Notes: a model not told the origin generated them from the letters alone. A stretch of 64,000 nucleotides of DNA from Physella acuta (GCF_028476545.1 NW_026731943.1:164501-228500); one strand, 5' to 3'; counted from the first letter of the stretch, positions 24,116 to 35,612 are shown. Numbers and translations: made by a program.

Positions 24116-25587
24116 TGCATAATATTTCTTTATAACAGCTACGTTTAACAGATGTGCATGTTTTATAAAAAGGGCATGTTTATTCTAGCTACTACTACTA
24201 AGCTCGCTAGATTCATAACCTTTAAACAAACGATTAGCTGTTCCATGCATCATACATTATTATAGGTTCACCTGTATGGTTTTTATCTACTTTATCGATC
24301 TATCGATTTCTTTATGCATCACCCTATTAGGAAATGGAAGGAAGATGTTCTGACACTTACTCACACTCACACACACACACACACATACAAAACACTCAAA
24401 CACCTACACACTTACAAACACACATACCAGCATTCGATCACATAGATACATACATACACTCAATTAAAACGCTAGCGTGCCCCTAACAACAGAAACTTCA
24501 ATTATGCAGCTAATTACATAGCTAATTACTTAGCTTCAAGAGAAAAATGAGATTTGTTGGGCTTTTTAAAAAATTCTACCACGTAGATCTCCTTAAGCAG
24601 TAGGAGCCTTCGTGAGCAAGCTCAGCTGTAACTTGTGACGGGTTGTTTAGAATGGTTGTGTGTGTGTCACCTCCGTGATTATAAGCATTACACACGTTTT
24701 GCAGAACTAAATAGTCTACATGACCACCGTGTGTCAATATGTTATGTATTGAAAACCTTTACTTAAATTAAGGAAAGAACCACACTTTTCATTTAAGTTA
24801 TTTAAATAGTAGCGCATGCTTATACAATAAAGAAAATCATTTATATTCTCCATTTTGTGCATGATTATATAAAAGCTTGTTATTGGAAAGTTTTTTATGA
24901 ATTAATTTTCAAATCCTAATCAGAGTATTGAGAAAGAACAATGAACGCACATTTTTGATTGTTGAGAAATCCGTTGCCTGTATTTCGCTAAACATTAACC
25001 AAACGCGAAAAGAAATTTTAAAAATATAAATATTGATTTAAATTGCGCAATAGCTTGCAAATATGCCAAAGCTGTAGAGCTGGTTTGAGTAAATATCGTG
25101 AGCAGAATTTTCGTGTGCCACAGAGAAACAGACCGGCTGTAAGGGCAGCAATTCATATCTTGCTATTCAATCCAAATAGTGCTTTAAAAGCGGCAAACAA
25201 ACATGTCACGGTTCAAAATACATAAATCTTCGCAATCTTTATACGCACAGTTTTAAAGAGATTGTTCGCAAAGTATATTCAGGATCTGCGATCAAATATT
25301 AAATCTTTAAAAAGACAGTTGGTGAAATATAAAGAGTTGTCATGGTTAAATATATCTTTTTACAGTTAAAAAGGAGACCATATGTATGTCTTCTAGAGCT
25401 TTCTTATAATTTAACTTTAAAATTGCATGATGTACCCCATATACCCATCATTTAGCATTTGTAGATAGTAATATATTTCCGAATAATGAATTAAAAGTCT
25501 CCACAAGGTTATGATTAAAATACTAGAAATATAAAATATAAAGGCTATTTCTTCACCCACCCCTCTCTATTTCTATAAATACATATA

Positions 25588-25590
<3 letters not shown>
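24116..25590. other. AT-rich unique DNA with a CA patch
   Basis: A CA-rich patch spans about 24360-24425. A 60-codon plus-strand frame at 25043-25225 resembles no known protein. Nothing else is recognised. Confidence 0.5.
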
Positions 25591-25591
<1 letters not shown>

Positions 25592-25677
<86 letters not shown>

Positions 25678-25733
25678 CTATGTGTGTATGTGTCTGGGTG
25701 TGTGTTTGTGTGTGTGTGTGTGTGTCCGCCTCT
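25592..25733. repeat. Compound (TA)n-(TG)n microsatellite
   Basis: TA units to about 25655 are followed by TG units with TA/TC interruptions to about 25733. Confidence 0.96.
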
Positions 25734-25769
25734 GTGTCATATCATGTTGCAGTCCTTGTATGTAGGTGA

Positions 25770-25990
25770 CAAAAGTTGGTCTAGCGTAAACTATCAGACG
25801 AGAGACGGCACCAACAAACTCTGGAATAATCCCAGAGTCGTGTTCTCCGACAACGGTCGCGGGGCCGGGCAGCGTGAACTACCCTACCAGTTATGATACC
25901 ATAATCCCGGGGGGTTAGACCTGGGATGACGTTCAGCTTATCGGGGGGCTCGCCATAGAGAACAGGAACTGTAACTTGTGTAAGGGATGA
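25770..25990. other. GC-rich island of unknown nature
   Basis: About 220 bp of CpG-containing, non-tandem sequence sits between two microsatellites. It includes a hairpin ACTCTGG-AATAATC-CCAGAGT near 25818-25838. Frames on both strands are open but match nothing I know. Its sharp edges against simple repeats suggest a fragment of an unclassified dispersed repeat. Confidence 0.35.
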
Positions 25991-26083
25991 ATATAGTGGC
26001 CGGCGGTAAAAATAGTTTTTCGAATAAATAATAAGAAAACAAAATGTGTTTGTTTTGAAGGAAAACGCTAAATAACACACCCC

Positions 26084-26093
26084 TCTGTCTCTT

Positions 26094-26125
<32 letters not shown>

Positions 26126-26133
26126 CATCTCTC

Positions 26134-26190
<57 letters not shown>
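26084..26190. repeat. Compound (CT)n-(TA)n microsatellite
   Basis: A (CT)n tract to about 26134 joins a TA array to 26190. Confidence 0.95.
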
Positions 26191-26193
<3 letters not shown>

Positions 26194-27107
26194 TAGAATT
26201 CTTGTATGTTAATACCTATATGCATTTATATTATTACGAATTAGGCTGATGTAAATATTTACATCTGAAGATATTAATATAAAATATAGACAGTTATGAC
26301 TATATATATTGAAACATAAATAAACATACATACATACACATCGAATATTTATATAAATATATGTGCATTTAACGGTTTCAATGTATAAGCCTACTTTACA
26401 TTTAAATTATTAAGTATGCAATGCTATAAACAAATAACATCTCAATTTCCAACTACACCTATAAATAACTTCACGCATGCGTACACTGTCTTTTCAAATG
26501 TTCGCCCTTCTAAATTTTACCCACAATTCTCGAGGGAAGACAATTAGATTTCCGCCTCGATCGATGGAAGGACGGATGATGAAAAAACCGGCGAGCTTAA
26601 AACGGTTCAATTTGCATTTTTGATCATCGGCCTTTCAGAATCGTTCGGCTGGGCATCTCAAGATATCGGGTGTGTTTAGAGGGAGACAACTCACTAGTTG
26701 TCATGGTCAATACTGAACTTTGTGTAGACGGGAGTTACTGTTCCATTTTTTATTCATGAACTGAAACATTTATTCACTTGCATTGGGTTGCGAATCGAAA
26801 ATCGCCAACGGAAATTTAAGAGTGCGTTAACATACAAAAAGTAAACATTTTCCTAGGTGATCTTCGTGTTATATCGCATTCGATTATTTACTTAGTTAAT
26901 TAGGAAAACATAAATAATATTACATTATTATTTTTCTGGAGCAGTACATTAGTTAATGTATAGCCAAATTTATAACAGTGCTTTCAAGAAGATTAGGATA
27001 ATAAATGTAAAAATATATTTCAAACTGAACATAGCGCTGGTCGTATAATTTGTTAGTCGGAAATAAGTAAAGCTTGAATGTTGTTAATTAACAACAAGTC
27101 AGTAGAC
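26191..27107. other. Unique DNA, no gene seen
   Basis: A moderately GC-rich patch at about 26500-26700 is non-repetitive and includes AGAGGGAGACAACTCAC at 26679-26694. No gene is visible. Confidence 0.45.
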
Positions 27108-27280
27108 CGTCCCTGAGTCCACCCAACTCTGATAGGTACCTAACTCACGTTAGGGTAAGTAAAGGCGGCTGGGCATAGTGCTGACCACACTATCTCTGCA
27201 TATGCCTAGATGACAGAAACAAGTGAACTCTATTTCACTTGCTCTATAGACCGTCAGGTTTGAAAAGGGAACTTTACTTA
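27108..27280 (+). mobile_element. Gastropod-type SINE body, best plus-strand copy
   Basis: In order: CCTGAGTCCACCCAACTCT, GGTACCTAACTCACG, AAGTAAAGGCGGCTGG, CATAGTGCTGACCACACTAT, ATGACAGAAACAAGTGAACT, CACTTGCTCTATAGACCGTC and GGGAACTTTACTTA. This order and the terminal GGGAACTTTACTT are what I recall for a very common gastropod SINE body. Full elements have a tRNA-like head upstream of the CTGAGTCCACCCA block; it is missing here, so the copy is 5-prime truncated. Other copies in the window are at 10031, 17599, 18959 and 28685. Confidence 0.85.
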
Positions 27281-27720
27281 TATAATCCTACTATATATAT
27301 TATTCGTAAGATACCCACTTATAGTATAATACGTAGTACTACAACTATAGTATACGACTAACTTTCGTGAAAACCATTGAAGTCCAATAAACCGGACGAA
27401 TGGCTTGTTTTAACATTAAATTACGAAATGAAAACAGACATATATACACTTTTAGAAACAAATTATTAAAATGTACATCAAATTTTGAAAAAAAAATGGC
27501 TTTGAAAGAAACAGTTGAGTCGTGTAATTCTTCAAATGACCCCCAGCAGAGGGAAGAAAATGCGACTCGTCAGCTGTAAGCTTGTGTGGGCAATAGCGCT
27601 GACACTAAATCAATACGGTTTCCGGTCTGTAGGTGTAACTCGTTTATTTATTAACAATATCTCATCCACATTGACTTCCGGTGAAGGGACGTCACTGTTT
27701 TAATCAATTATATAAGATGA
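27281..27720. other. Unique DNA, no gene seen
   Basis: A 62-codon plus-strand frame (27515-27703) matches no known protein. Confidence 0.45.
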
Positions 27721-27722
27721 AA

Positions 27723-27751
27723 CCATTTATATATCTCATCATATTATATAA

Positions 27752-27794
<43 letters not shown>

Positions 27795-27832
27795 TATATA
27801 TAATATGAGATATATAAATGGCTATATACAGC

Positions 27833-27878
<46 letters not shown>

Positions 27879-27897
27879 TATAATGTTGTATATAGCC
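27723..27897. repeat. Two adjacent palindromes with (TA)n loops
   Basis: Arm CCATTTATATATCTCAT (from 27723) is inverted at ATGAGATATATAAATGG (to 27821). A second arm, GGCTATATACAGCATTAT (from 27820), is inverted at ATAATGTTGTATATAGCC (to 27897). Each loop contains a TA array. The two hairpins share the GG at their junction. Confidence 0.85.
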
Positions 27898-27904
27898 TAT
27901 ATAT

Positions 27905-27955
27905 ACTCGTTAGCTGTGGACAGCCACTCTTCTAGGAGAATAAAATATCTTCTAG
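27905..27955 (+). mobile_element. SINE body fragment (tRNA-headed family)
   Basis: CGTTAGCTGTGGACAGCCAC followed by TTCTAGGAGA resembles the body segment CGTTAGCTGGAGACAGCAAC with ATCTAGGATAGA in the copy at 35168. Only about 50 bp is alignable. Confidence 0.45.
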
Positions 27956-28401
27956 AATAAAATATCTCAGGAAGATATATCTCTTCGATGCGACAACACG
28001 TCTCACGTCTACATATCACGTCTACATATCATATGTCATAATTTCTTCACTTCCCTACATGAAGTAGCGTCCGTCCAGTATAACACGAGGCAACTCTGCT
28101 TCATGTGAACATAACCTCCTGTTATCATTCATTAAAAAAACCATTCGATTTTCTGAAGAAAAAAATAAAAAAACAATCATACAAGTTTAACGATCAAATT
28201 TTTACATGCTGTGCTATTTTTGGAATGAAAAAAACAAAATTTGATCGATGATTACATTTTAATTTTCTCGATGAGGCTAATTAAATTAAGTCATTACATC
28301 CATGTTAACCGGTTAAAATTTAACCAATGCGATCTAAACTTCTCGATGTATAGCAACCACACACGTATTTTCTTCCCATCTTTTAGTTCGTCCCTTATGT
28401 A
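27956..28401. other. AT-rich unique DNA with a perfect 12-bp inverted repeat
   Basis: CGATCAAATTTT (28191-28202) and AAAATTTGATCG (28236-28247) form a perfect 12-bp stem. No gene is visible. Confidence 0.5.
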
Positions 28402-28409
28402 ACAACAGG

Positions 28410-28611
28410 CAGAGGCGTAGCGAGGGGGTGCGGGGGGGGGGGGGGGGGGACATGTGTTCCAAAATGGGCTGGAAAAATATATTGAAAGGCTGAGGGTGGG
28501 GTGCAAATCAAAGTTTGAGGAAGGGGGGCGCAAATCGAAATGTTGAGGGGGGGTGCAAATCGAAAGTTTGAGGGGGTGGGGTGCAAATCGGGAAGGGTCG
28601 CTACGCCTCTG
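28410..28611. mobile_element. hAT-type MITE, 202 bp, GCGTAGC family
   Basis: The termini are CAGAGGCGTAGCGA and its inverse TCGCTACGCCTCTG. They are bounded by a perfect 8-bp target duplication, ACAACAGG (28402-28409 and 28612-28619). These features place it in the hAT superfamily. The interior holds a poly-G run (about 28431-28449) and 3-4 internal units built on GGTGCAAATCGAAAGTTTGA. It has no coding capacity. The perfect duplication indicates a relatively young insertion. It shares 12-bp termini with the larger element at 33336-34646. Confidence 0.92.
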
Positions 28612-28684
28612 ACAACAGGTCAGAGACTGACAAAATCGTTTCAGTGATAATCACAAATATTCCCCGACTGTATGCATTTCTCGT

Positions 28685-28855
28685 AAAGTTCCCTTTCCTT
28701 CCTGACGGTCTATAGACAAGTGAAGTAGAGCTCACTTGTTTCTGTGACCTCGGCATATGAAGAGATAGTGTGGTCAGCACTATGCTCAGCCGCCTTTACT
28801 CTCTCTAACATTAGTTAGATACCCATCAGAGTTGGGTGGACTCAGGGAAAATCCC
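28685..28855 (-). mobile_element. Gastropod-type SINE body, minus strand
   Basis: On the plus strand it reads AAAGTTCCCTTTCC, CTGACGGTCTATAGACAAGT, CTTGTTTCTGTGACCTC, GTGTGGTCAGCACTATGC, CAGCCGCCTTTACTCTCTC and GAGTTGGGTGGACTCAGGG. This is the reverse complement of the body seen at 27108, nearly complete. No tRNA-like head follows. Confidence 0.85.
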
Positions 28856-28892
28856 TTCATTTGCCTAGGTCACAGAAACAAGTGAACTCTGG
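28856..28892 (+). mobile_element. Short SINE body piece in opposite orientation
   Basis: TTTGCCTAGGTCACAGAAAC and AAGTGAACTC match the CACAGAAACA block of the same body, now on the plus strand, directly abutting the minus-strand copy. Confidence 0.7.
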
Positions 28893-29540
28893 AAAAAACA
28901 CTGCAAGACTTGTATAGGTTTTCAGAAACAGTCGAATCAATGTGTTTGTGCTTTAGATAGATCAACTCAATGTAGTTTGTTTGCTTCATGGATGGCTAAA
29001 TTCTTTTACGAGACTATGCGAGTCTTATTAACAAATAGGTTTCGTTAGTTGCATGAGCCTTATCTATAAAAACCAAGGAAAACCAACCCAACACACGGCA
29101 TAGTCACAATACAGATTAATTAATACTCAATTATCCCATTGCTTCCTGCCGGTCCCAAAATCAAACGAAAAAAAAATAACATCTCAGCTAAATATATTTA
29201 AAAAAAAATAGATATAATTAAAAAAAAAGAAATTCGTTAATCGGAAATGTCTGTGATGGAGCGAATAAAAAGACATGTAGAAAAATGTCCGTGGAAAATA
29301 TGTGTTCATAATACATGTTATTTCAAGCAGAAGGAAGTTTGTCTTCACATAAAAATACTTAATATTTTTTTAATTTGGTTTTTTTTTTTGATAAAAAATT
29401 AAGTGACCCACTGAATACAAATCATACCTTTCGTGTCATGCAAACTTATGCATGCTTTATTTATAACTGACTTATTTTTAGTCAACAGACTTTTTTTTAA
29501 AAAGGTAACCAAATTTCGGAATTAATAAGCCCAAAGGTTA
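28893..29540. other. AT-rich unique DNA, no gene seen
   Basis: AT-rich, non-repetitive DNA with no recognised feature. Confidence 0.5.
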
Positions 29541-29960
29541 CGGTAATTTGTTGGATACACAATTTAACCTTCAAAAGAGAGTAATACATTAGATCCACTG
29601 ATTAGTCTAAGGCTTACAGTAAATGTTGATATCCGCAGAATAACCCAAAGATAACAATAAATGTTGAGATCCACATCTTAACCCAAGGCTTACCGTTACA
29701 TCATTAACGCAGGACTCTACAGTAAATGTTGACATCCACAATTTAACCTATGGCCTACAGTAAACGTTGAGATCCGCAAATTAACCTATGGCTTAAGTAA
29801 ATGTTGAGATACACATCTTAACCCAAGGCTTACCGTAACAACATTAACGCATGACTTTACAGTAAATGTTGAGATCCGCAATTTAACCCATGCCCTAGAG
29901 TAAACGTTTAAATCCACATATTAAACCCAAGGCTTACCGTAACAGCGTTGCCACGTAGAC
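29541..29960. repeat. ~39-bp minisatellite with ~130-bp higher order
   Basis: Units share CAGTAAATGTTGAGATCC and TTAACCCAAGGCTTAC. A multi-unit block beginning CACATCTTAACCCAAGG at 29682 recurs at 29812 and, diverged, near 29915. This shows a higher-order period near 130 bp. Confidence 0.88.
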
Positions 29961-30031
29961 GAACGAAGGGCTTACAGTAATAGCGCGGCTCTAAGCAAGC
30001 CACAGACGCCCGGTGCCTATTGTCACCCCAC

Positions 30032-30045
30032 GTTGTCATGGCAAC
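30032..30045. promoter_or_regulatory. RFX X-box-like site
   Basis: GTTGTCATGGCAAC differs at one position from the RFX palindrome GTTGCCATGGCAAC. It lies in a GC-rich patch at the edge of the minisatellite. Confidence 0.4.
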
Positions 30046-30269
30046 CGGCGTAACCAGTTGCGTTGATCCGAGCTATGGCTCTTCTTATTTCTGCCCCGAA
30101 TGAATGGCGAGGTTTACACAAGACATTTCCTGGCAAGCTTCGATAGGATTTTATTTGATGTTGTTTTTTTTTATTTGCGCGCGTATGTTTGTTTGTGTGC
30201 TTAGAAAACGTATGGTCGAATACAGTTGAAAGGAAATGCGTTGGATGGAGGCGTCTTTTTGGAAGTAAG

Positions 30270-30405
30270 GGGTCAAGGCTACGGTGTTGTATGACTAGAG
30301 GGAGTTTGGTAGTTGACCCACGGGTTGAATATGAAGGTAGTATGGCCATGGGTCAAGTATGAGGGTAGTTGGGCCATGGGTAAGGTATGAGGGTTGTTAA
30401 GATAT
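30270..30405. repeat. ~33-bp minisatellite, 3-4 degenerate copies
   Basis: Units share GGCCATGGGTNAAGTATGAG and GGTAGT. Confidence 0.8.
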
Positions 30406-31924
30406 GAATTAATGATGAGTGTATTTGAACCATGGCAGAACAATGGCGATAATGAGAGTCCAACCAAAAAAAAGCTCACATCCCAGCGCATCAGTTGTAT
30501 CAGGAACCAAACATTTAGCATGGACTTAAATCACACTAATACCTTATCCTTTTACCAACCATATACAATGAATAAGCATATATGTATAAACACAATTATC
30601 AGTACATACGACAGTCAGCGTTTAATTTTTTAATATTTATTTTTTAATTTTACTGTACACGATTTTAGTTTATAAAAAAATAACTTCAAGTACGTTTTAT
30701 TTTCTTTCTTGTGTTTCATGCTAACCCTAACCCTTAACCTAACGAGAGCTAAAGCATTTTTTAAATACATTTTCTCTCCATCATTTTAAATTTCAAAAGA
30801 ATTACTTTTAGTCCGTTTTAGGTTATTTCTTGTATTTCACTGTAACTTCTCTATTATGCACTATAAGCATAATCTACCTAAATACAACTAATATTATTTT
30901 TAAAACTGTTATGTATTGCTTATGAGCAAAATGACGAGTTTATTTGTTCTCTTTTAATAATATTACAATGGAATTGATTAGTCTTCACATCGGCAAATCT
31001 TTAATACAACTTTTAGTGGTACAATCTAATGAGAAAAAGGAAAATAATAATACATTAGACTGTTACAAAAGTCTGAGTAGCTAAACACAGAGGTGTTAAG
31101 CGGTAGAGGGGGGGGGGGGTGTAGTGTAAAGAACAGGGGTGGTGGGTGGGGTGGGGGGTAAAGTACTGTACCAGATACCTAAAGATGGCTAGCAGCATGC
31201 TCTCGATGCCACTACCCCCTTTGGGAACCCAAAGCTGTAAATCTAAAATCAATAAAAAAAATTATATATTCCTTATCGGGAGCCTCTCACCCCCCGGGCA
31301 AAACATTAGTACTGGCACGTGCGACACAGGGCGGGGGAGCCACGGTTGGAATAAATTAGGAGTGGGCTTCAAGAGTGCTTCGGGGGCCGGGGTTTGAAAT
31401 TAACGCACAAGAGAGCAGTTTTTTCTTTAAGTTTTTTTATCACTGTTTTATATTTAGTCAATTATTTTGGTTGAAAAGCTAAAAAGCTTATTAGAGAGAA
31501 TGCCTGTTTAATTTTATAAGTGGTTGTTAAATTTTCTATTCAGGTTTTACTCTATCGTAAAGATTTTTTTTTCGTAATGTATAAAGTAAAACATAAATAT
31601 CGATACAAATATGGCACACGAAGAATAATTTGTTTATTTACATGACATCTGTTGTTCGCATGTTTTGTTTTGATCATGTTTTGATTTGTTCGAATATTTA
31701 TCAACAGTAAAAACAAAACAACTATTGAATGCTTATACGCACTGTTTTAAAATGTGATTACATCATGATTTTAACACATGCTAGGTTGTATCAATGGATG
31801 AATGTTAACTAAATACGTGGTTTATCAAGTTAATTGTTACATACCTTTTAAAACTGACTGGTAGCACAGGAGTTTGTTTGCTTGAAATAAACAACAGTTT
31901 CTGTAACTGTACTAAAGAAAGCAG
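30406..31924. other. AT-rich unique DNA, no gene seen
   Basis: There is a short telomere-like CTAACCCTAACCCTTAACC near 30721, a poly-G run near 31109-31118 and a GC-richer patch at about 31280-31390. No coding or mobile element is recognised. Confidence 0.5.
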
Positions 31925-31929
31925 AAAGC

Positions 31930-32232
31930 GAAGTTTTAACCAGTAATCAACATGACAGTAAGGTAGAACAGTTTGAGCAGTTTTAACAAGGCATTGTGAT
32001 AGAGCAGTTTTGACCTAAACTAAACAGGACAAGGGTAGAATTGTTTCAACCTGTATTCAACTAGGCAATGGGATAGAGTTGCTTTAATCTGTAGTCAACA
32101 AATCAGTAAGATAGAGCAGTTTTGACCTAAACTAAACAAGACAAGGGTAGTACGGTTTCAACCTGTATTCAGCAAGGCAGTGAGATAGAGTAGATTTAAC
32201 TTGACCTACACAAGACAAGGACACAGTAGGTT
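31930..32232. repeat. ~37-bp minisatellite with ~112-bp higher order
   Basis: Units share GATAGAGCAGTTTTGACC and AACAAGACA. The block TGACCTAAACTAAAC at 32011 recurs at 32123, giving a 112-bp higher-order step of about three units. Confidence 0.87.
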
Positions 32233-33327
<1,095 letters not shown>

Positions 33328-34165
33328 CGTGAGAACAGAGGCGTAGCTAGGGGAGGGCGGGGAGGGCGGCCGCCCCGGGCGCCGACCCTAGGGGGGCGCC
33401 AAAAGGGGTAGAAAAAAAAATTAAAAGCTCATTTCAAGCTGCAGTTTTGAGTTATAAACAGTCAAAGTAAAGAAATGTAACTGCTGAGAGCCTTTGCATA
33501 CTGATTTAACTAATTTCTACCTTGATTGTGTAACTGTAAAACTTTATCTTTAAGAAACAGTGACCGGAAAAACTGCTTTCCAGATTTCCCAGATGGGGAG
33601 GGGGGGGGGCGCTTTTTCGAAGACTAAAATCGGAAAAATTCACACCGGATTAAGGAATAAATAACCGATATCACTCAGAAAAGAAACCAATTGAACTAAA
33701 GCGTATTTTACGATTGTGTAACATAAAAAAGAGTTACTAAATGACTCTTTTAACATTTAGAAAAGAAATCAATTGTATTAACACTTAATGTACGATTTCA
33801 CTACCCAGTTTTGCTAAGTAACAACGCGACTAGTTCTTTGTACGATTCTTACGATTCTCTCAAAACTTGATCGTGAGAGATCAGATACTTTTACTTGATT
33901 GCATTACATCTTGCCTGGATCACTGCATTAAAGAAAAATAAATATAACGGATTCTTGTATCGCTATCCGATCAGTAAAATAGCAGACTGTCGGAGCGGGT
34001 GGATGTGAAGCGACACTCTTTGCCAAAATTTTAAGAGAGAAGAAAATTAGTATATTCTACTGATTATTACTTTGTTCAACATAACTGATAATTCAAAATT
34101 GCAATATTGGCCTACTATTATCGAAATTGTTCTAAAGACACGACAAAAAGTAGACCAAATAAGGC

Positions 34166-34358
34166 TTGCACCTTCTACAAAATACACCGAACCCCACCAG
34201 TTTCATATGCGAAATCACCGAACCCTCCTTATTAATAGTTGTATCGTCCACAATAACAAAATCCGATCGTGAATCCTATGAGTCGGGTGTCTGTCTTGAC
34301 CTCCGCGGAAGCCCTGAGACTGAATTACCGAACCTCTCGGGTTCGATGGAGCCCACTG
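34166..34358 (-). mobile_element. hAT family A relic nested in the larger element
   Basis: The reverse complement contains GGTTCGGTAATTCAGTC, GAGGTCAAGACAGACACC, CTCATAGGATTCACGATCG and GCATATGAAACTGGTGG. These align in order with the MITE at 7897-8095. The distal terminus seen there is missing here, and the flanks lack a clear target duplication. It was therefore probably captured inside the host element before that element last moved. Confidence 0.7.
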
Positions 34359-34500
34359 ATTTAAGCTCTTATGATTTTCCTACTTTTTATTCGTTTCGGC
34401 ATCTTAAGGGGAATTTGATTGGCGTCCAGTGAAGTTTTAGGGAAGGACAATCAGCGTAATTGTTAATTTTTTTCCAGATTTTCGCACACACAAACACACA

Positions 34501-34503
<3 letters not shown>

Positions 34504-34574
<71 letters not shown>
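34504..34574. repeat. (TA)n microsatellite inside the hAT element
   Basis: A pure TA array of about 71 bp ends about 70 bp before the 3-prime end of the host element, with a short CA lead. Confidence 0.96.
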
Positions 34575-34576
<2 letters not shown>

Positions 34577-34654
34577 TATATTTATATATGGGGGGCGCCA
34601 AACTGAAAGTTCGCCCCGGGCGCCGGGAGGGGTCGCTACGCCTCTGCGTGAGAA

Positions 34655-35167
34655 TTTAGACAATCTGTGTACATCAGCAAATGAAGAGAGAACTCTCTAG
34701 GCCTTTGTTAGGTGAATTATAAATGTATGGAGAGACAGAAAGGACTACAACACAACGTTTCACGCCTACGTGTGTTTCGCCATCCTTCGTCAATTTCCGT
34801 GGGTCGCCGAAGGAAAAAAAATACACACAAAAAAAATTGATAATCAAACATGGCGGACGTGCCGGCGATGTTCGAAGTGTGAAATAATTCAGGGGGAGAT
34901 AATAGGACAAACTAAGGGGAGGCTACTGTTTTTTATGCCTTCGTTGAACAGACAAGAAAATTGGCTGAAGTTTAGGGTGTTCTTCGGTGAGCCGAAATTA
35001 CGCTTTTAATTGAAGATGGAAATTGTTTACGTAGTATTTCGTAATGTCTATAGTTTTCATCACGTAGCAGCGTACTCTAGCGTCCTCTAGCTTTTTAGAT
35101 GGGAATACCAATTTTACTAACTGGTGAAGGTGTTAAATTTTCATCAAAGTAAATTGAATAGGCAAGA
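34655..35167. other. Unique DNA, no gene seen
   Basis: AGGGGGAGATAATAGG lies at 34891-34905. Frames on both strands are short and unrecognised. Confidence 0.45.
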
Positions 35168-35486
35168 ACGGCGTAGTCAGGAGACAGAGCGTATAATTCT
35201 TAACTTTAGAAGTACCGAGTTCGGACACCCCCCTTCCCCCCACACACACACGCACAAAAAAAGCGCACATTTCAAGATTCGTTAGCTGGAGACAGCAACC
35301 CATCTAGGATAGAGAACTCCCAAATGAAACAGCCTCTGCCCTGCAGACTGTTTTTGCTGTGGAAGCAAATCCAGGAATTAAAAAAAAAAGAGTAAGTTCA
35401 GAGTTAACGGGCTATATGGTGCAAAACATATCATCAGGAAAACTTAGATGTTTTGCTAGAAATCTTTAAGAACAAGAAGAAGAAAG
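35168..35486 (+). mobile_element. tRNA-headed SINE, copy 2
   Basis: The head reads CGGCGTAGTCAGGAGACAG with an eroded B-box GAGTTCGGACA. A C-rich/CA insertion follows (about 35226-35260). The body has CGTTAGCTGGAGACAGCAAC, CCATCTAGGATAGAGAACTC, GCTGTGGAAGCAAATCCAGG, AGTTAACGGGCTATATGGTG and a final AAGAACAAGAAGAAGAAAG tail. It aligns with copy 1 in order; the B-box changes suggest it is transcriptionally dead. Confidence 0.8.
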
Positions 35487-35529
35487 ACGTACTTTATAGT
35501 TTGATGTAGACCATATTGAATAGTATTTA

Positions 35530-35612
35530 GGAGTTGTCTCTCCGAGGGTTCGAACTCGAGACTTTTTGGTTTAGCAACCATGCGATTTACCGACTCGACC
35601 ACACCGACCCCT
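35530..35612 (-). mobile_element. tRNA-like SINE head only, minus strand
   Basis: The minus strand reads GGTCGGTGTGGTCGAGTCGG (A-box-like TGGTCGAGTCGG), then GAGTTCGAACCCTC (B-box). The head is well preserved, but no body follows. It lies tail-to-tail with copy 2 with only about 45 bp between. It is not a functional tRNA gene: no acceptor-stem pairing or normal anticodon arm is evident. Confidence 0.7.

Larger units (their letters stand above)
33336..34646. mobile_element. Non-autonomous hAT element, 1311 bp, GCGTAGC family
   Basis: The ends are CAGAGGCGTAGCTA and the inverse of CAGAGGCGTAGCGA. The 8-bp target duplication CGTGAGAA is perfect (33328-33335 and 34647-34654). Sub-terminal DNA on both sides carries CCCCGGGCGCC and GGGGGGCGCC blocks. 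I see no transposase frame. The interior is AT-rich with a GGGGGGCGC block near 33600, an older hAT relic at 34166-34358 and a (TA)n array at 34504-34574 just inside the 3-prime end. The perfect duplication indicates a young, intact mobilisation of the whole composite by a transposase supplied elsewhere. Confidence 0.92.

Noticed and set aside
28294-28586. Pro/His-rich minus-strand frames
   Set aside because: They are translations of the poly-G run and internal repeats of the 202-bp MITE.
34166-34432. 88-codon frame, possible peptide
   Set aside because: It is the translation of the nested hAT relic; the related MITE at 7897 encodes no matching peptide.
35530-35612. Minus-strand tRNA gene
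   Set aside because: A- and B-box-like words are present but there is no acceptor stem or normal anticodon arm; it fits a SINE head better.
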